From Mastigamoeba balamuthi (lineage: Eukaryota; Evosea; Mastigamoebida; Mastigamoebidae): a stretch of DNA of 64,000 nucleotides. The notes below the pieces were generated by a model. That model had not been told where the DNA came from. It was given only the letters and a program-made list of their open reading frames with translations, and did not search any database. Location: positions 549,765-613,764 of the forward strand of contig CACRSC010000018.1 of NCBI GenBank assembly GCA_902651635.1, in the 5' to 3' direction. The translations under genes and the position numbers were made by a program. Every line of letters starts with the position of its first letter. Position 1 is the first letter of the stretch. Below, piece by piece: positions 47,628 through 60,600 of the stretch.

Positions 47628-50600
47628 ATGGATCGACAGGAAGAGCAGCAACCGATCGCCGGCGCACAGCCCTCGGCAGCCACGGCAGCCACGGCAGACG
47701 CGGCCGCAGACAGGTCCTCGGGCGCCGCGAGGATACTGGCAGCGGGCACCGTCAGCTATGCCTTCCACCGCATGGTCCGCCACATGTGGCAGACTATGCT
47801 CTTCGTCAGCGTCCGCGTGCAGCTCCAGCACACCCCCAGGTTCGCGCGGTCGCTGGTCTCTCGCGCCCACGCGAGGGCGGGAGAATCAGAAGATATCAGA
47901 ACAGATTGCTGGATCTCAATTCCGATTGCGTGAGCAGGCTCCTCGAGAGGCTGATTCTCCTGCTGGAGGTCCTGCAGGGGCTGTCGTTCGGGCTGGCGCC
48001 GATGGGCGCGGGGGCATCCGGCGGCGCAGGTCGTGCCGTGGACGCTCTGACGCACATGCGCAACATCACCGGGTCGTTCAACGCGGCTGCGTTCTGGTTC
48101 CTGACGTCGACCTACCTCTTGATGGCCGTCCTGATCGGCATGCAGGTTCTGGTCGCGTTACGCGATGGAATCGGTCAGCCCACATCTCTCCTCGCACCGC
48201 ACTCAGCAACCGCTCAGGCGTCCTCGGGGTGTACAAGCCTCTGAGGGCTCTGACATACACCTCGCACATCATGATGGTGTGCTGCGTACGTGTTTGTTGA
48301 TGCTAGGGGAATCTGAACGCTCACCCCCTGATCAGGTCACCTCTTGGATACAGGGTCTCTTCCAGAGCAGCCCAGCCATTGTCTCTATAAGTGCCATTCT
48401 CTCCGCAATCTCGATTCCCTCCACTCCTATCATGGCGTTCCTGTGAGCGACACTCGGAGGCTCCCTTCGATTGACTTTGCAACAGCTTCGCAAGCTTGAG
48501 ACCGTCCAGCGGAGTATACGGGACACTACTGCCACGGTTTTCGGCGCTGATGTTCACTCTCAAGCTTCCTCTCATCTGGAGCGACATGGTCCTTTGCCAT
48601 GACCGCGGGGGAGACGTTGCATCAGCCGCACGTGTTGCTGCTCACTATTTCTTCGTCTCTGCTATGTCTGCCACAATTTTGGTGTTCCACCTTCTCTTCG
48701 TGGTATGTTCTTGCTCAATGCTCGCACCACTCAAGTCTCTCACAATCAGATGTACTATTCTCACGTGTCCAACATGGTAACTTCAGGGATGCTCTGTGGT
48801 TGTTCTTTGGCAGCGCTCGTAACTGGAGTGGCTTCGGCAACTGGACAGAGCAGCTCTGTTGGGTTCGCTATAGCTTCGTTGGTTCTCCTTGTTTGTGGGT
48901 TCTGTGGTGGACTGTATTCGTGCCATTGGAGGCTCAATCACCCCGACATGTCCATTCCCTTTTTGAAGAGATCATCAACCGCCGAGACTTATCACAAGTA
49001 GGCACGCCCCTATCTATGTCCACTTACATTGCCTAGGCACTCACTGTCATACGTCTTGCGGGCAAAGTTCATCTTCAATGAGAAGGAACCATCTCCTCAG
49101 CAGATCGAGCTCGCTGACAGGATCTTCAATGAGGGCCACCGGTTCGTCGCCATTCAGTCAGTTGATTGACTTGCAACTGTGATAGAGTATTTCCTTATTC
49201 GAGGCTTATCTGCCTCACCCGCTTGGTCTTCTATATGGAAGTCCGAAAAGACAGTTCACTCTTCACAGATGCCCTTGCAAAGATGAAGGCGATGAAGAAT
49301 AGTCTCGACATAAGGTACGCACTTCTGTGCGCGGAGGCATCATTCACAGTGCTCGAGCTCGACCCCGAAACCAAGCTGGAGCTCGATTCTGCTGATCAGC
49401 ACTCGGCGTGCGCCCTGGGCACCCAGTGCGCTTGTCGCGCTCTAATGTTGCCATGCAGAAAGGCGAAGAAGTACATAGCCGAGTTCTGGAAGACGCTCAC
49501 GATGTCGAAGAAGTTAAACGACATTATTGTCGTCGGCGAACTGTGCTCGAAAATTGCCTTTCACGAAACCTTAGCAGACAACGTTTACCGCAGACTGCTG
49601 TGAGTAATTGTTCTCATTGCGTTTTCGCTAACCCCATTGTCGCAGAAAGCAGAACACAAATTCTGTTGTCATCCTCGAGAAGTACGCGGATTTTCTTGAG
49701 ACCGTGAAGGACGATAGAGAACTTGCTGCGCATGTACAGGAGATCGTGGAACAGGAGAAACTATCTCAGAGACAGCAGAGCGAAGCGGAGGCCGACGGCG
49801 TGTCAATAAAGCACAAGTTGCAATTCCGGTGCGGCAAACCAATAGTTCGGCCACTCACGCACGCTGTAGCGAGGTCTCCAAAATCCTACCGCGCAGATCT
49901 GTTGCGACTAAGCCGGGAAAGATGAAGAATTCGATGTCGGCTGACAGTTCAATGTCGGATGCAACGTCGAATTGTTCGAGCAACGAGGAGAAATCTCGTC
50001 TCGTGGAGCGGTCTCGCCTCGCTGTTGTAAAGTTGGCTTCGTATTGTCTTCCCACACACCAACGCATAGCTCAGGAGCCGTGGAATACTGCGGCTCAGAC
50101 TGGTGGCTTTCCTAGGTATCACTTTCCTCTTGTTGACGGTTGTTGTTCTAGTCATCATGATGGAAGCACACTGGAGAACTCAGAATGAGATGTCGCAAGC
50201 CGCGAAGGGCACAGGTATTCCGGACTCCACACTCGGTTCTAATTTGTGTATGCAGCAATGACACTCCGGCTACTCCCAACGTTATCCATTCAGGCATTGC
50301 GTTACTACCAAGCCCAATCCAGTCGATTGGAATTTGCTAAACTCACTGCGTTGAATGACGAGCTGAGGACTGCAGCGAAGAGGGCATATTACAACTCGAA
50401 CTTCGGGCCGAGGACAGCCTGGGAGGACAGCTCTGTTTCACTCAGGCATACAGTGTTCTCGAGTGCATCTGATGTAGTGGTCTATAACCAGCGATTCACC
50501 CTGTGGGACGGCACAATGGCGATCGCAGATTCACTTGATCGAATAATCCTCAAGCACGGTTCGTTCTGTGCACTTGTTCATCCGAGATTGACAAGAATAA

Positions 50601-53292
50601 CAGGGGAAACAAATAAGACAATCGATTTCTCCTCCGAGTCGAATTGGCACTTCGTCAATGACAATGTCATGACCCTGTCGTCCCAACTAGCTGCAGCAAT
50701 GGATACTAGTTTCGAGAACTTCAGATCAGCAAAGCAGTTTTCAGCTACCCTCTGGATCGGTAACTTCTTTATTCAGTCTTTTTTCTGACTGATTTATTAG
50801 TATTCCTCGTGTGCAGCTTCTGCTGCCTGATTATATCAATTGCAATTTCTATTCCCGGATTTAAACTCTCAATAAAAGACAAGGAAGTAATGCTCAACGC
50901 TCTTAACGAGATTCCGAAGTACGCACCAACTATTCGCGTGTTTCTGATGGCCTGCGAAGACGAACATGCCATCGGATTTACTCTGCACGTAAGGCCCTTG
51001 TGGCCAATGCAACAGGGTTCGCCAATTGTTCATTCTACACTGATCCTTCACAGAAAGGCGTATCTGTTTCAGCCACCGAGGGTCACAATTATTGCCAGAG
51101 CCGGACTTCTGTACTTCCTGGCCATGATTCTCTTATTGCTTCTTGGTGGTGCTGAATTTTTACTGACACCAAATTTCTCCCACTGTGAGAAAACAGGTCC
51201 GTCTGACATACAGCATTGATATTACGATTGACTATTCTTGCCTAGACACCAAAATTGTGTATCAGGGCTCTCGACATGCTGCTGTTGCAATTGCAGTATT
51301 TTCTACAATGACTGTATGCGATTTTATTATATTGTACTGAAAAAACGAACAGGATGAGGGCAACGCAGAAAAGCAGCAAAAATCCTTGAAGGAATTTAGA
51401 GAGCTCGACTTCGCCTTCAAATTTAAGATTGGGTATTTCTATTGAGTTACTATTAAATCTGAACCGATTTTCAGAGGTGCCTATGACATGGATGTTCTAA
51501 AGGAATCTCTAAACTGTGGGGGCCAAAGCAATGCATGCTTTGGACTCGAAGGACTGCTGTTTGCTATCACAGAAATTATCCAGACCAATATTAGCCTGGA
51601 TTCACTTTTTGATCGATACTTGGAAGCCAACGAACTGCTTGTGAACTTAGAGAACTATTATGTATCATTTGCTGCCTCTGAGCTTTGGGTTGTCGCAACG
51701 TACAATCGTGTCATCATCGCAGGAGCTCTTGTTATTGGTCCACTGTCATTCTACTCCATGGTGATCCTATTGGGTTCCCTTTCACGATCATACAACAAGT
51801 AACATTCATAACTGCTTATCACTCTGACACACGAACTAGAATGTTCCAGCTCTTTGCAATGATCCCTCAAAGTGTCATTCATAGAACAGATGCCTTAAGG
51901 CTCTTTATGGAGAACAAGTCATCAGAAGAAACCTCGGGCTCCATTCTGGTTCCCAGTATTAGTATTCCCTTGATAACACAGAATGCAGGGTGTAATGGAG
52001 CAGCAAGAGCTCACAACGAAGGTCATTCTGAATGCGAGCAAGGATGGCCTGCTACTAATTAACGAGAAGTATGGTCATCCTCCTGCTCGAAATTCTCACA
52101 GAGATTAGAGGAATAATTGACATGGTAAATCCAGCATTGGAGCAAATGTTGGGCTATACTTCAACTGAGCTACAAGGGCAGAGCTTCATTCGGTTTCTTC
52201 CCCCAACAACAGCCAGAAAGTTTGAAGATGCAGTTGCCTTCGTTGTCCGCGAGGCGAAAAAGGGGCGTAGAAGAGCACTGGATTTAAACGAGAAATCCAA
52301 TTATTTGTATATGATTCGGAAGGACGAGACGCAAGTGCCATTTTGGTACTCAACAGCCACTGCAATTACAAAGGACGGCATTACGTTTGCTCTCTTCCTC
52401 AAGGACACAAGTCTCTTCGAGGCCCAAAAGAAGCACCTTGCCCAAGAGGTCCGGGACGTAATTTTCTCAAACTAACTGCGGTCTCCTTACAGAAACAACG
52501 TACGGAGGCAATACTACACAATGTATTCCCTGTGGAAGTAGCACGCATCCTGAAGAAGAATCCGGAGAAGACCATTGCATATTGGCACGAGTCTGCATCA
52601 GTTATGTTCGCGTTTGTCACGGAGTACGAACGGGGGCTGTGGAGTATACTTACACGTCCACAGCTTTTCAAAGATAACAGAATCGATGAGCCCCTACGAT
52701 ACTGTTCTGCTTCTCAATGATCTGTTCCTTCCGTGGGATGCACTATGCGACCATCACCACGTCGAGAAAAGTGAGGGCACTTTGCTACATTGTTGGCACT
52801 CAGCTGTCTGCCTGTCGCAGTCAAGACAATGGGGGCGTGCTACATTGCTGCCGCTGGGTTGGCGGGAGAGAAGAACCACATCGAGTGTATTCTGGATTAT
52901 GCCATGGCGTGCCTCGAGTCAACGCGGGAGCTCAACGAAAAGCGGGTGTCCAGCAAACTGGCCCCCCTCTTTGTTCGTGTTGGCGTGCACTCCGGGCCCG
53001 TCATCTCTGGTGTTGTCGGCGCGAAGAAGTGGTGCTTCGACGTATGGGTTCGCGCCACAGTCGTTGGGAGTTATCGTCTGACGTGGGCGCACGAAAACAG
53101 GGAGACACGGTGAAGATCGCCAACACGCTTGAGTGCAAGGGACTCTCCGAGAGGATTCAAGTGAGTTCGGTCACGCGCGACCAGGCGCCCCCAGTGTTCT
53201 CGTTCGAGTGGCAGGGCCCTGTCAGCGTCAAGGGCTACGGGTCCGTCGACGCGTGGCTGCTCCGCGACAAGGCTACGTCCGGGATGATGTGA
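47628..53292 (+). CDS. Multi-pass Tmc-like protein with PAS and degenerate class III cyclase domain
   Basis: A many-exon gene of which only the larger exons are certain. The N-terminal half has numerous membrane segments (AAAFWFLTSTYLLMAVLIG, VSAMSATILVFHLLFVV, GFAIASLVLLVCGFCGGLY) then a helical region (NEKEPSPQQIELADRIFNEG) as in the tiny-macrocysts B family. More membrane segments follow (GITFLLLTVVVLVIMM, YFLAMILLLLLGG), then a PAS domain (DMVNPALEQMLGYTSTELQG). The C-terminus is a class III nucleotide cyclase fold: ITESMSPYDTVLLLNDLF, KVKTMGACYIAAAGL, RVGVHSGPVISGVVG. The two metal-binding Asp, the Asn and the Arg of active cyclases are all replaced. GC content is clearly lower than in neighbouring genes. 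An inactive, regulatory cyclase-like module is inferred. Confidence 0.8.
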
Positions 53293-53486
53293 TGGCGAGT
53301 CACGATTTCATGACATTCTGCACTCCCCGCACCTGTGTACCAAATACAACTGTCTCTTGGGGAGCTGATAAGCTAACGCGAATGCTGAGTCAGCGCCGCG
53401 GGCGTTCTGTCAGCGGCAACGGTCAGACGGGCGGTTGTCGCCCATTATTCCGATTTTGTCGTGGGATTCAGTCCACCCAAGAAAAG

Positions 53487-56400
53487 ATGACCGAGCACGA
53501 GTGCGCGAGAGATCTCCTGCGGGTCACCACGCAGTGCGCCAGGGCCCTCGCTCGCAGGCGCCGCCACGCCTCCAGGGAGGACGCCACCGAGACGTCTCTG
53601 CGGCCCCTCGTGCAGGGCCTCGACGAATCCCTCAAAGTCCGTCGGTGGCCCCCGCCCGCAGCCTCCCCCTGCCGCTCTCTGTCCCCCCACCCCCCACACA
53701 AGCACTCCCCCACTGTACCACGAGACCGCTCGCCGCTGATGGCCTCCGCCCCGCCTGTGGGTCCTTTGCCGCATCCGGTGTCAGATTTTCATGCTGGAGG
53801 CGACCAACATCATTGGGGAGTACCGCGTGCACAGGCACCCCTCGGACGCGGCGGTCCAGAAGGTTCCCGCCCTCACCGGCCTCCTCCACACACCCTCGGC
53901 ATTGCGCGACCTCACCGCTAATGGGCAACCGGGGGAGCAGAGGCTGGAGAAGTACAAGTTCATGGACCAGTTCTTCAACAAGTTATCGGTGATCGAAGCC
54001 AAGCTCGAGGCCCTGGCACACTCGTCCGCGCCCACGGCGCTGACGGTGGCCTCGCGCATCCGCGACCTCCTCGTGCTCTCGAGCCCCAACGTCGGACCCC
54101 AGCAGCCTCTGCTGGCCGACTCGCAGGTTTCCTCCCCGCAATTGCACGGGCATTGCAAGTTCCTTACAATTCTGCTGGTGGCCGCCGGACGCACGGGCAG
54201 AGCGACGACGACGACACGCGCAGGACGCGCGAGAGGAGCTCGAGCTCGACGGAGGCCTCTGGCGCGCTGATGACGCCGGAGATCTGCCTCGACACGGGCT
54301 GTGGGGAGACGGTGTTCATCCCCCCGCCGCCCATCAAGGCCTACAGCTCCATGACACTGAAGACGATAGCGCCGGTGCCAAGAGAGAAGAGAGCCCCCCC
54401 CTCCCCCCGAAGTGCGAACCTCTCTGAAGCCCCTGGTGCCTGCCCAGGTCGACACCCTGGTGGCCGCGGAGGCCGAGCGGGAGGGGCGCCCGCACCACAG
54501 GACGCACGGCAAGCACAGGGAGCGGTCGCGGAGCATCACGGGCTCCTCGTCGTCCAAGGGGGCGACGGTGACGGCGAAGGCTGAGCCTGTGGGCTCTGCC
54601 CTCCAGTACACGCTCGAGCTCAACGGCCCCCTTCAGCTCGTCTCCGCCCCGGTGGGGACACCGGACGCGGACGGGCTCCGGCAGGTGTGGTGCACCAACG
54701 CGTGCGACGGCAAGGTGCGCGAGCACCTGTGTTGGGTGCTACAGTATGCTCCGACTGACTGGACACCGGTGCAGCTATCGCAGCTCCGCGTCCTCCCGGG
54801 AAACGGGCCAGAGTCAAGGCAGCTGCTCGCCACGATCGACCTGGCAGGTGCCTCTGTGACGTGGGTAGAGAGCGCCCCGGGTTCTGGGAAGAGGAGCACC
54901 GCGTTCACAGTCATCAGCGAGCGCAAGGTGTACAAGTTCAACGCAGCGAACGAGCGCGACGCGGTGTACTGGTTCCTCGGCCTGCGCGCCGTCATCGAGG
55001 ACCTCAAGCCGCGCACCAAGTCCCCCGGGTCCTCCGTATGTTGCCCGCGCTCCACGCGATGCTCTGACACTCTCTGGCCAAAGGTTGGAGCCGAACAGAG
55101 TCGCTCGCCTTTGGAACGACGCAGTCGGCTGACTCGCAGCGTCGACGATGAGCCATGCCCCAGGGAAACGCTCGTGGGAGAGTACCAGGCGCTGTCGCGG
55201 CTGTATGACGAGACCTCGGACCAGCTGGACGACGTCCTCGCCAGCATCAAGAAGAACGCAGCTGCAGGAGATGAGCTTTTCAAGACATACACTCAGCTCC
55301 TGCTCGACAAGCGCTGCCTCCTGACTCGCCGGCACGACATCGCATGCTCGATGCGCAAGGTGCTGGCGGTGCAGGCGTCAACCAGGACGGACAACGGAGG
55401 GCCAATTCACGAGCGCTCGAACAGCGGCGTCCTGTTGAGCACAGATAAGTTACCTGTCCCCACGTGGGCCGCGGCTCTCGAGCTCAGGGACACGCACTAC
55501 GCAAGCAAGGGTCCGCTTCGGTTTCGCTTCCTCATTATTCTGAGGCTCGCCGGCTTTGCAGAGACGTACATAGACCAGTCGAGGCTGTCGGAGCCGTTCA
55601 GGGACTGGTACACCAAGGCAGAGCTGATGCCGCTGCCGAACCTGCGCATACACAGGCAGAAGCACCACTCGGTTACCGCCTCATTTTCGGGGCCCCCCAA
55701 GGACAAGCCGTCGTCGACGTACAAGGAGTCGCACAGAGACCTCTTTGCGTGCCGCATCATGTCGTGCTACCCCATCTCGGACGAGACGCTCCGCCTGGTC
55801 GCGAGCGGGCTCATCACGCCTAGCCAGGACCTGCCCCGCCTGGGGGACCCCATCTGCGACCACTACGCTCTGCGCCTCGTCGGCGAGATGTGCGTGGTGG
55901 CTGTCGCGGACGGATGTGGGTGGGGAGAGAAGCCGAGGAACGCGGCAAGCACAGCCGCCAACACGTTTGTCGACGCGCTCGCGCACGTCTGCGAGCGGAT
56001 CGGGTCGGTCAGTTCGGCCAGCGACTATCTGGTCTATGCGATGGACGCTGCGTCCCGCGCTGTCATTGGCGATGCCGTGGGGGCAGAGAAGCTCAGCGCC
56101 ATTGGAACCACCACGCTGCTTGGAGGTTTCGTGACCAGGCTCGGCAAGAGGGAGTCGCTGGACGAGGACAGGATCTTCGCGTGCATTGCTGTGGGGGACT
56201 GCAAGGCGTTCCTCTTCTCCAGCAGCCTGGGAGTGGTAGAGATCACCGAGGGCAACAGGGTGAACCTCTCGGACGCCGCGGACCCTGGTGGCCGCCTGGG
56301 CCCGCAGCTCTCCGGGGGGCATCCAGGCGAGACACTGCATCCGCCTCTGTTCCTAATTTTTCTCTTTAGACCTGAGGAATATGAAGCTCTATATGAAGAC

Positions 56401-56827
56401 GTGCAAGAAGGGAGACCTCATACTGATTGTATCGGACGGCGTGCACGACAACCTGGACCCGCAGACCCTCGGAGACACTCCGAAGGATTGGAACATCGCT
56501 GTGGAGACGTGGGAAGAGGCAGCCAAGGTAAGCTCCTGTCTCTCTGTACGTCGCTGACCGTCTGCCCCGTAGTCGTTCCCGGAGAAGACGACACTCGCGA
56601 AGTCTGCATACAGAAACAGTCAGTTGAGGAAAATCATCGCGGGGCTGTTCAAGGACGGCAAGGTCACTCTGGAAGACGTGTGCAAGGAGGTTGTGGGCCA
56701 CGCTTACAACTTGACAAAGCCCATGCGCGAGTTCATGGAGCTCAATCCGAAGAAGAGGCAGCCCACAGACCACAAGCTGTACCCGGGGAAGCAGGACCAC
56801 ACGACCTGCCTCTGTATCCGCGCGTGA
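53487..56827 (+). CDS. PP2C-like phosphatase with N-terminal helical region and PH-like domain
   Basis: Seven exons (53487-53636, 53785-54126, 54201-54374, 54430-55035, 55084-56326, 56370-56527, 56573-56827) give about 975 aa. The N-terminus is helical, followed by a Ser/Asp-rich linker. A PH-like domain runs from ALQYTLELNG to DAVYWFLGLRAVIEDL, ending in the typical Trp-containing helix. A helical segment (YQALSRLYDETSDQLDDVLA) leads to the PP2C-like fold: VAVADGCGWGEKPRNAA, SAIGTTTLLGG, IAVGDCKAFL, DLILIVSDGVHDN and DHTTCLCI. The Asp metal ligands are kept, so it may be an active Ser/Thr phosphatase. The fifth intron fits only with GC-AG borders (CCAG|GCGAGA). Related PP2C-like proteins occur in amoebae. 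Confidence 0.85.
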
Positions 56828-56949
56828 GCATAGCAAGTGCCAGGACAGATGTGTTCGCAAGATTGTCTTTGCTGTTTGAGAAACGAGCACGCCCGCTGTG
56901 CACTTTTGTGCTTCAATTGTATCTTCATCCAGAACTGAATCTTGGAATC

Positions 56950-57420
56950 TTATATTGGTGGAACTTCTGTGTTAGGGTGACAATATTTCCTACCGGAATG
57001 GATGTACTTCGAGCCACCCGTTTTCTCGGGAAATTCGCAGTCTCTTACCGGTAGCAATGCAGGGGCACGTCCCGGCCGAAGGCAGGACGGCGGGGCGCAG
57101 CAACCCAAGCAGCCGGCAGCATTAATGAAGCACCGCAAGCTTCTAGGCTCCGCTGCCGTCGAGAAGCGAACCGGGAGCTTCGTCATACAGGTCCTGACGA
57201 TCGGTGGATGAAGAACCGACGACCTCCTTATGGCCTCGGCGCCGCAGCGGCCGCAGAGGGAAATGCCCCCGAGTCCGAGACCGTGCACCGGATTCCACGT
57301 GATGTTGCCTGGTAAACGAGATTCGGTGGCGAACAGGAGGGCATTCAGGGCCCCAGAGAATCCCCAGTTCGTTGGAATAGTGAGTGGGCGTTTCAACTGT
57401 GCCCAACAGGTCTCGGCCAT
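56950..57420 (-). CDS. Possible single-exon hypothetical protein
   Basis: An uninterrupted 156-codon frame with an ATG in favourable context (ACACATGGCC). It has nine or ten cysteines (CGRCGAEAI, AAGCLGCCAPPSC) and no recognised domain. It sits in the otherwise empty 0.8 kb between the phosphatase and the deacetylase genes. It could equally be a chance frame in GC-rich DNA. Confidence 0.3.
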   Translation of the reverse strand: MAETCWAQLKRPLTIPTNWGFSGALNALLFATESRLPGNITWNPVHGLGLGGISLCGRCGAEAIRRSSVLHPPIVRTCMTKLPVRFSTAAEPRSLRCFINAAGCLGCCAPPSCLRPGRAPALLPVRDCEFPEKTGGSKYIHSGRKYCHPNTEVPPI

Positions 57421-57634
57421 GTGTCACTCGTGCACAGCACGGAGGAGGGAGGCTACGGGCGTCACCGAGAACGTCCCGGTGGAAGTGGACCCGGGGGTGG
57501 GGTTGAGCAGATCGTGCAGGGTGCCTGCTCGGACTCCTGAAACCCTTTTTCCCGGTGTATTTTCACTTCAAAAGCACCGCTCAACACACACGCCACTACA
57601 CTTTTTTTCTCCCTTTTGAAAAAGCAGCGGGCGA

Positions 57635-60600
57635 ATGAACCCGTCGTCGAAAAAGGGCGATGGGAGCAGCAAGGGCGCCTCGGGCGCCTCTGGCGCGCCT
57701 CCCAGGCAGGGGTCTCAGGCCCCCGCGCCGCGCGCCCCGGGCGGCGGCGCGCGCTGGCGCATCTCTGGCGTCCCGATAAAGAAGCGCGACAGCAGCGCCT
57801 CGCAGGAGCCCACCGCCGCCCCCGCCGGCGTGCGCAGCCCCAGCGCGGGCCAGGCCCCCAAGCCAGGCCGCGGCAAGCCAGTGCCAGTGCGCCTGACCCT
57901 CCCCCTCTCGGCCGCGCTCTCGCCCTCCCCTCTTTTTCTGTGTATTTTCTGCGTTGGTGTGTGATCACACAAGTGCGCCGCGCCCCTTATCGGCCCCCCT
58001 CCCCCTGTCTCCCCCGAGGCTGGAGGCTGCCTCGGGCGAGCCGCGCGCAGGGGGCGCCCCCAGGGGGATCGCGGGGACGGGGGCCCCTCGAGGAAGGGGG
58101 GGGACTGGTGGGTGGGTTTCTCGCGATGGGGGGCAGGCCTGTTTCCGGTGGGGGACCGTGACGGGTATTTTTGCTTTTTTCGCTACTTTTTGCGGGATCG
58201 GCGATCTTCGTCGAGAGATGGGAAGGTGGGAGCGCGTGTCAGGCCCGCGGGCGCCTCGGCGGCGCGCGGCGCGGCGCGGGACGCGGGCTAACCCCGCGCT
58301 ACCATATCGGGAAAAGGGACACTAACGTGTATCATTGCACCTTTTTGCCACAACTTTTTCCGCTTCCTCTTCAGGAAATTTGAAATTTTCCCCCGTTTTT
58401 CCTACGCGCCGGTTTCTGGGCGTCGCATTTTTTGAACCGCGCCTCCCTCTGCTCCCCTCCGGCACAGGTCATTGTCGAGGAGGAGTACAACAACACACGG
58501 CGGTCGTCGAGGTCCAAGCGCGACGTTCCCGAGCAGCAGACGAGCCGCTCGCGCGGCAGGCGCGGACGCGGCGCCCGCGGGGGCTCGTCGTCGGCCAAGC
58601 GACGAGGGAGCACCGACTCGGACGAGGACTACGCCGAGGACGAGGCCTACGAGAGCGAGGAGCGCGAGGAGGGACAGGTCTCGGACAGCGACGAGCAGTA
58701 CGAGGGCGAGGACGAGAGCGACAAGGAGCGCAGGCCGCCGCCGAAGAAGTCGGCGCGCACGGCGGAGCCCGAGAGCCCCGCGTCGGGCGACCAGCACAAC
58801 GCGGCAGGCACGGACAGCGAGTCCCCCAAGAAGAGCGCGCCCGAGCAGAAGCACAGCGCCAAGGCAGAGGCCAAGACGCCGCCGCAGCACAACCACAACC
58901 ACGACGACGAGCACGAGCACGAGCACGAGCATGAGCACGAGCATGAGCACGAGGAGAGCAGCTCGTCGTCCAAGGGAGACCACGCGGGACAAGACAAGCA
59001 GAAAGAGAAGCCCACTGAGAAGCCTGCTGAGAAGCACTTGGAGAAGCCCGCGGAGAAGCACCTGGAGAAGCCCGCTGAGAAGCACTCGAATTCGGAGCAC
59101 GCAGCGCAGCACACATCTCCGGAGGAGGCCGCCAAGCCTGTAGCAGAGGAGAAGGCCAAGGAGAAAGTGGAGAAAACGGAGAAGGCGGAGAAGGCGTCAG
59201 AGAAGCCGGCGGCTGCCAAGACGGAGAAGAAGGTGGACGCGGTGAAGGAGACCAAGGAGGAGGCCACCAAGGAAGAGAAGCCCGAGCACAGCGACAAGGC
59301 GGAGAAGACGCCCGCTGCTGCTCCAGCTGCCGAAGAGACGCACGCTCCGGAGATTAAAGAGGAGAAGACGCCCCAGGCGAAGCCCGACGCAAGCGAGCCA
59401 GCCCCCGCCAAAGAGACCGTCGCGGAAGAGAAGAAGGAGCAGGAACATAAGATGGAGGCGGATCACAACGAGCAGCCGGAAGAGAAGGCGCACAAGGAGG
59501 AGGAGCAGAACGTCCATGCCCCGCCCGAGGTCCCTCAGCCCGGGCCGATGGATGTCGACGTTGTGCCTCAGCCGCAGCAGACGCCCCAGTCCAATCTCCA
59601 GCAGCAGCAGCAGCAGCAGCAACCCGTGCAGCCGCAGCCGCAGCCTCAGCCTCAGCAGCCACAGCAGCAGCAGCAGCAGCAGCAGCAGATTCCCTCGGTC
59701 ATCCCGCCGGAGGAGATCAGAAGGCGGGACGCGGAGAGCAGGCCGAGCACTCCGCCGGCGCCGGCGCCCGTGTACGCGGCCGTGTCCGCCGTCCTCAACG
59801 ACGTGCCGCAGCCCGAGAGTACGCTGCAAATGCAGCCCTCGATTCTGCAGCCGCCAGCGCAGACGGCGCTCGCGGGGCTCGGGGCGACGTCGCTGCCCCC
59901 GCTGCCCCTGCCACTGCAGAGGAGGCAGTCGCAGGGCCCCGTGAGGATCCCTTCGTACTACGTCGTGCCGCCGTGCCCCGTCGCCGCGACGCACAAGCCC
60001 GGCCACGACGCCGTCAACGTCAACATCAAGGCGCTGTGCAACAGCATCATACACCTCGTCAGGTTCGGGCAGACCACGGGGCTCGCGACAGACCCCGGCG
60101 TGATCGAGCGCCTGTACGAGTACTCGCGCAAGATGGACTCGGCCGTGGCGCTCAACGGGAAGAGCGACGAGAGCCTGTGCTCGGAGCTGGGGGAGCTGTC
60201 GGACCTGATCGAGCGCAACCTGACAATCATGCACTGCCTCGCCGAGGGCCGCGAGCTGCCGCCCGGGTGCCGCGACAACCCCGCGCTCGCCCTGCAGGAG
60301 CTCTCGACGATGCTGCGCTGCCAGATGAGCGGCCTGCTCCTCAGGATCGGCGACGCCAGCCGCAACCGGCTCGTCCACCTGCAGACTGTGACCGACGCGT
60401 ACCGCGAAGCTGGTCCGCTCTCATTCGCCCACTCCCACTCGCTCTCTCCTCCCCCGTGCCCGCGCGTTTGCTGACAGGGCCCTGTGCAGAGAAGGGACAC
60501 AAGGCGCTGGAGACGTACTCTGTGCAGTGCCTCAAGCAGCTGGGCGAGGACGTGGTCACGATCAAGCAGACGGAGAAGCGGTGTCTCGACGACCAGTCGC

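Noticed and set aside
58402-59411. Long minus-strand Leu/Val-rich and Ser/Cys-rich frames
   Set aside because: Antisense of the repetitive histone deacetylase N-terminus; composition mirrors the repeats.
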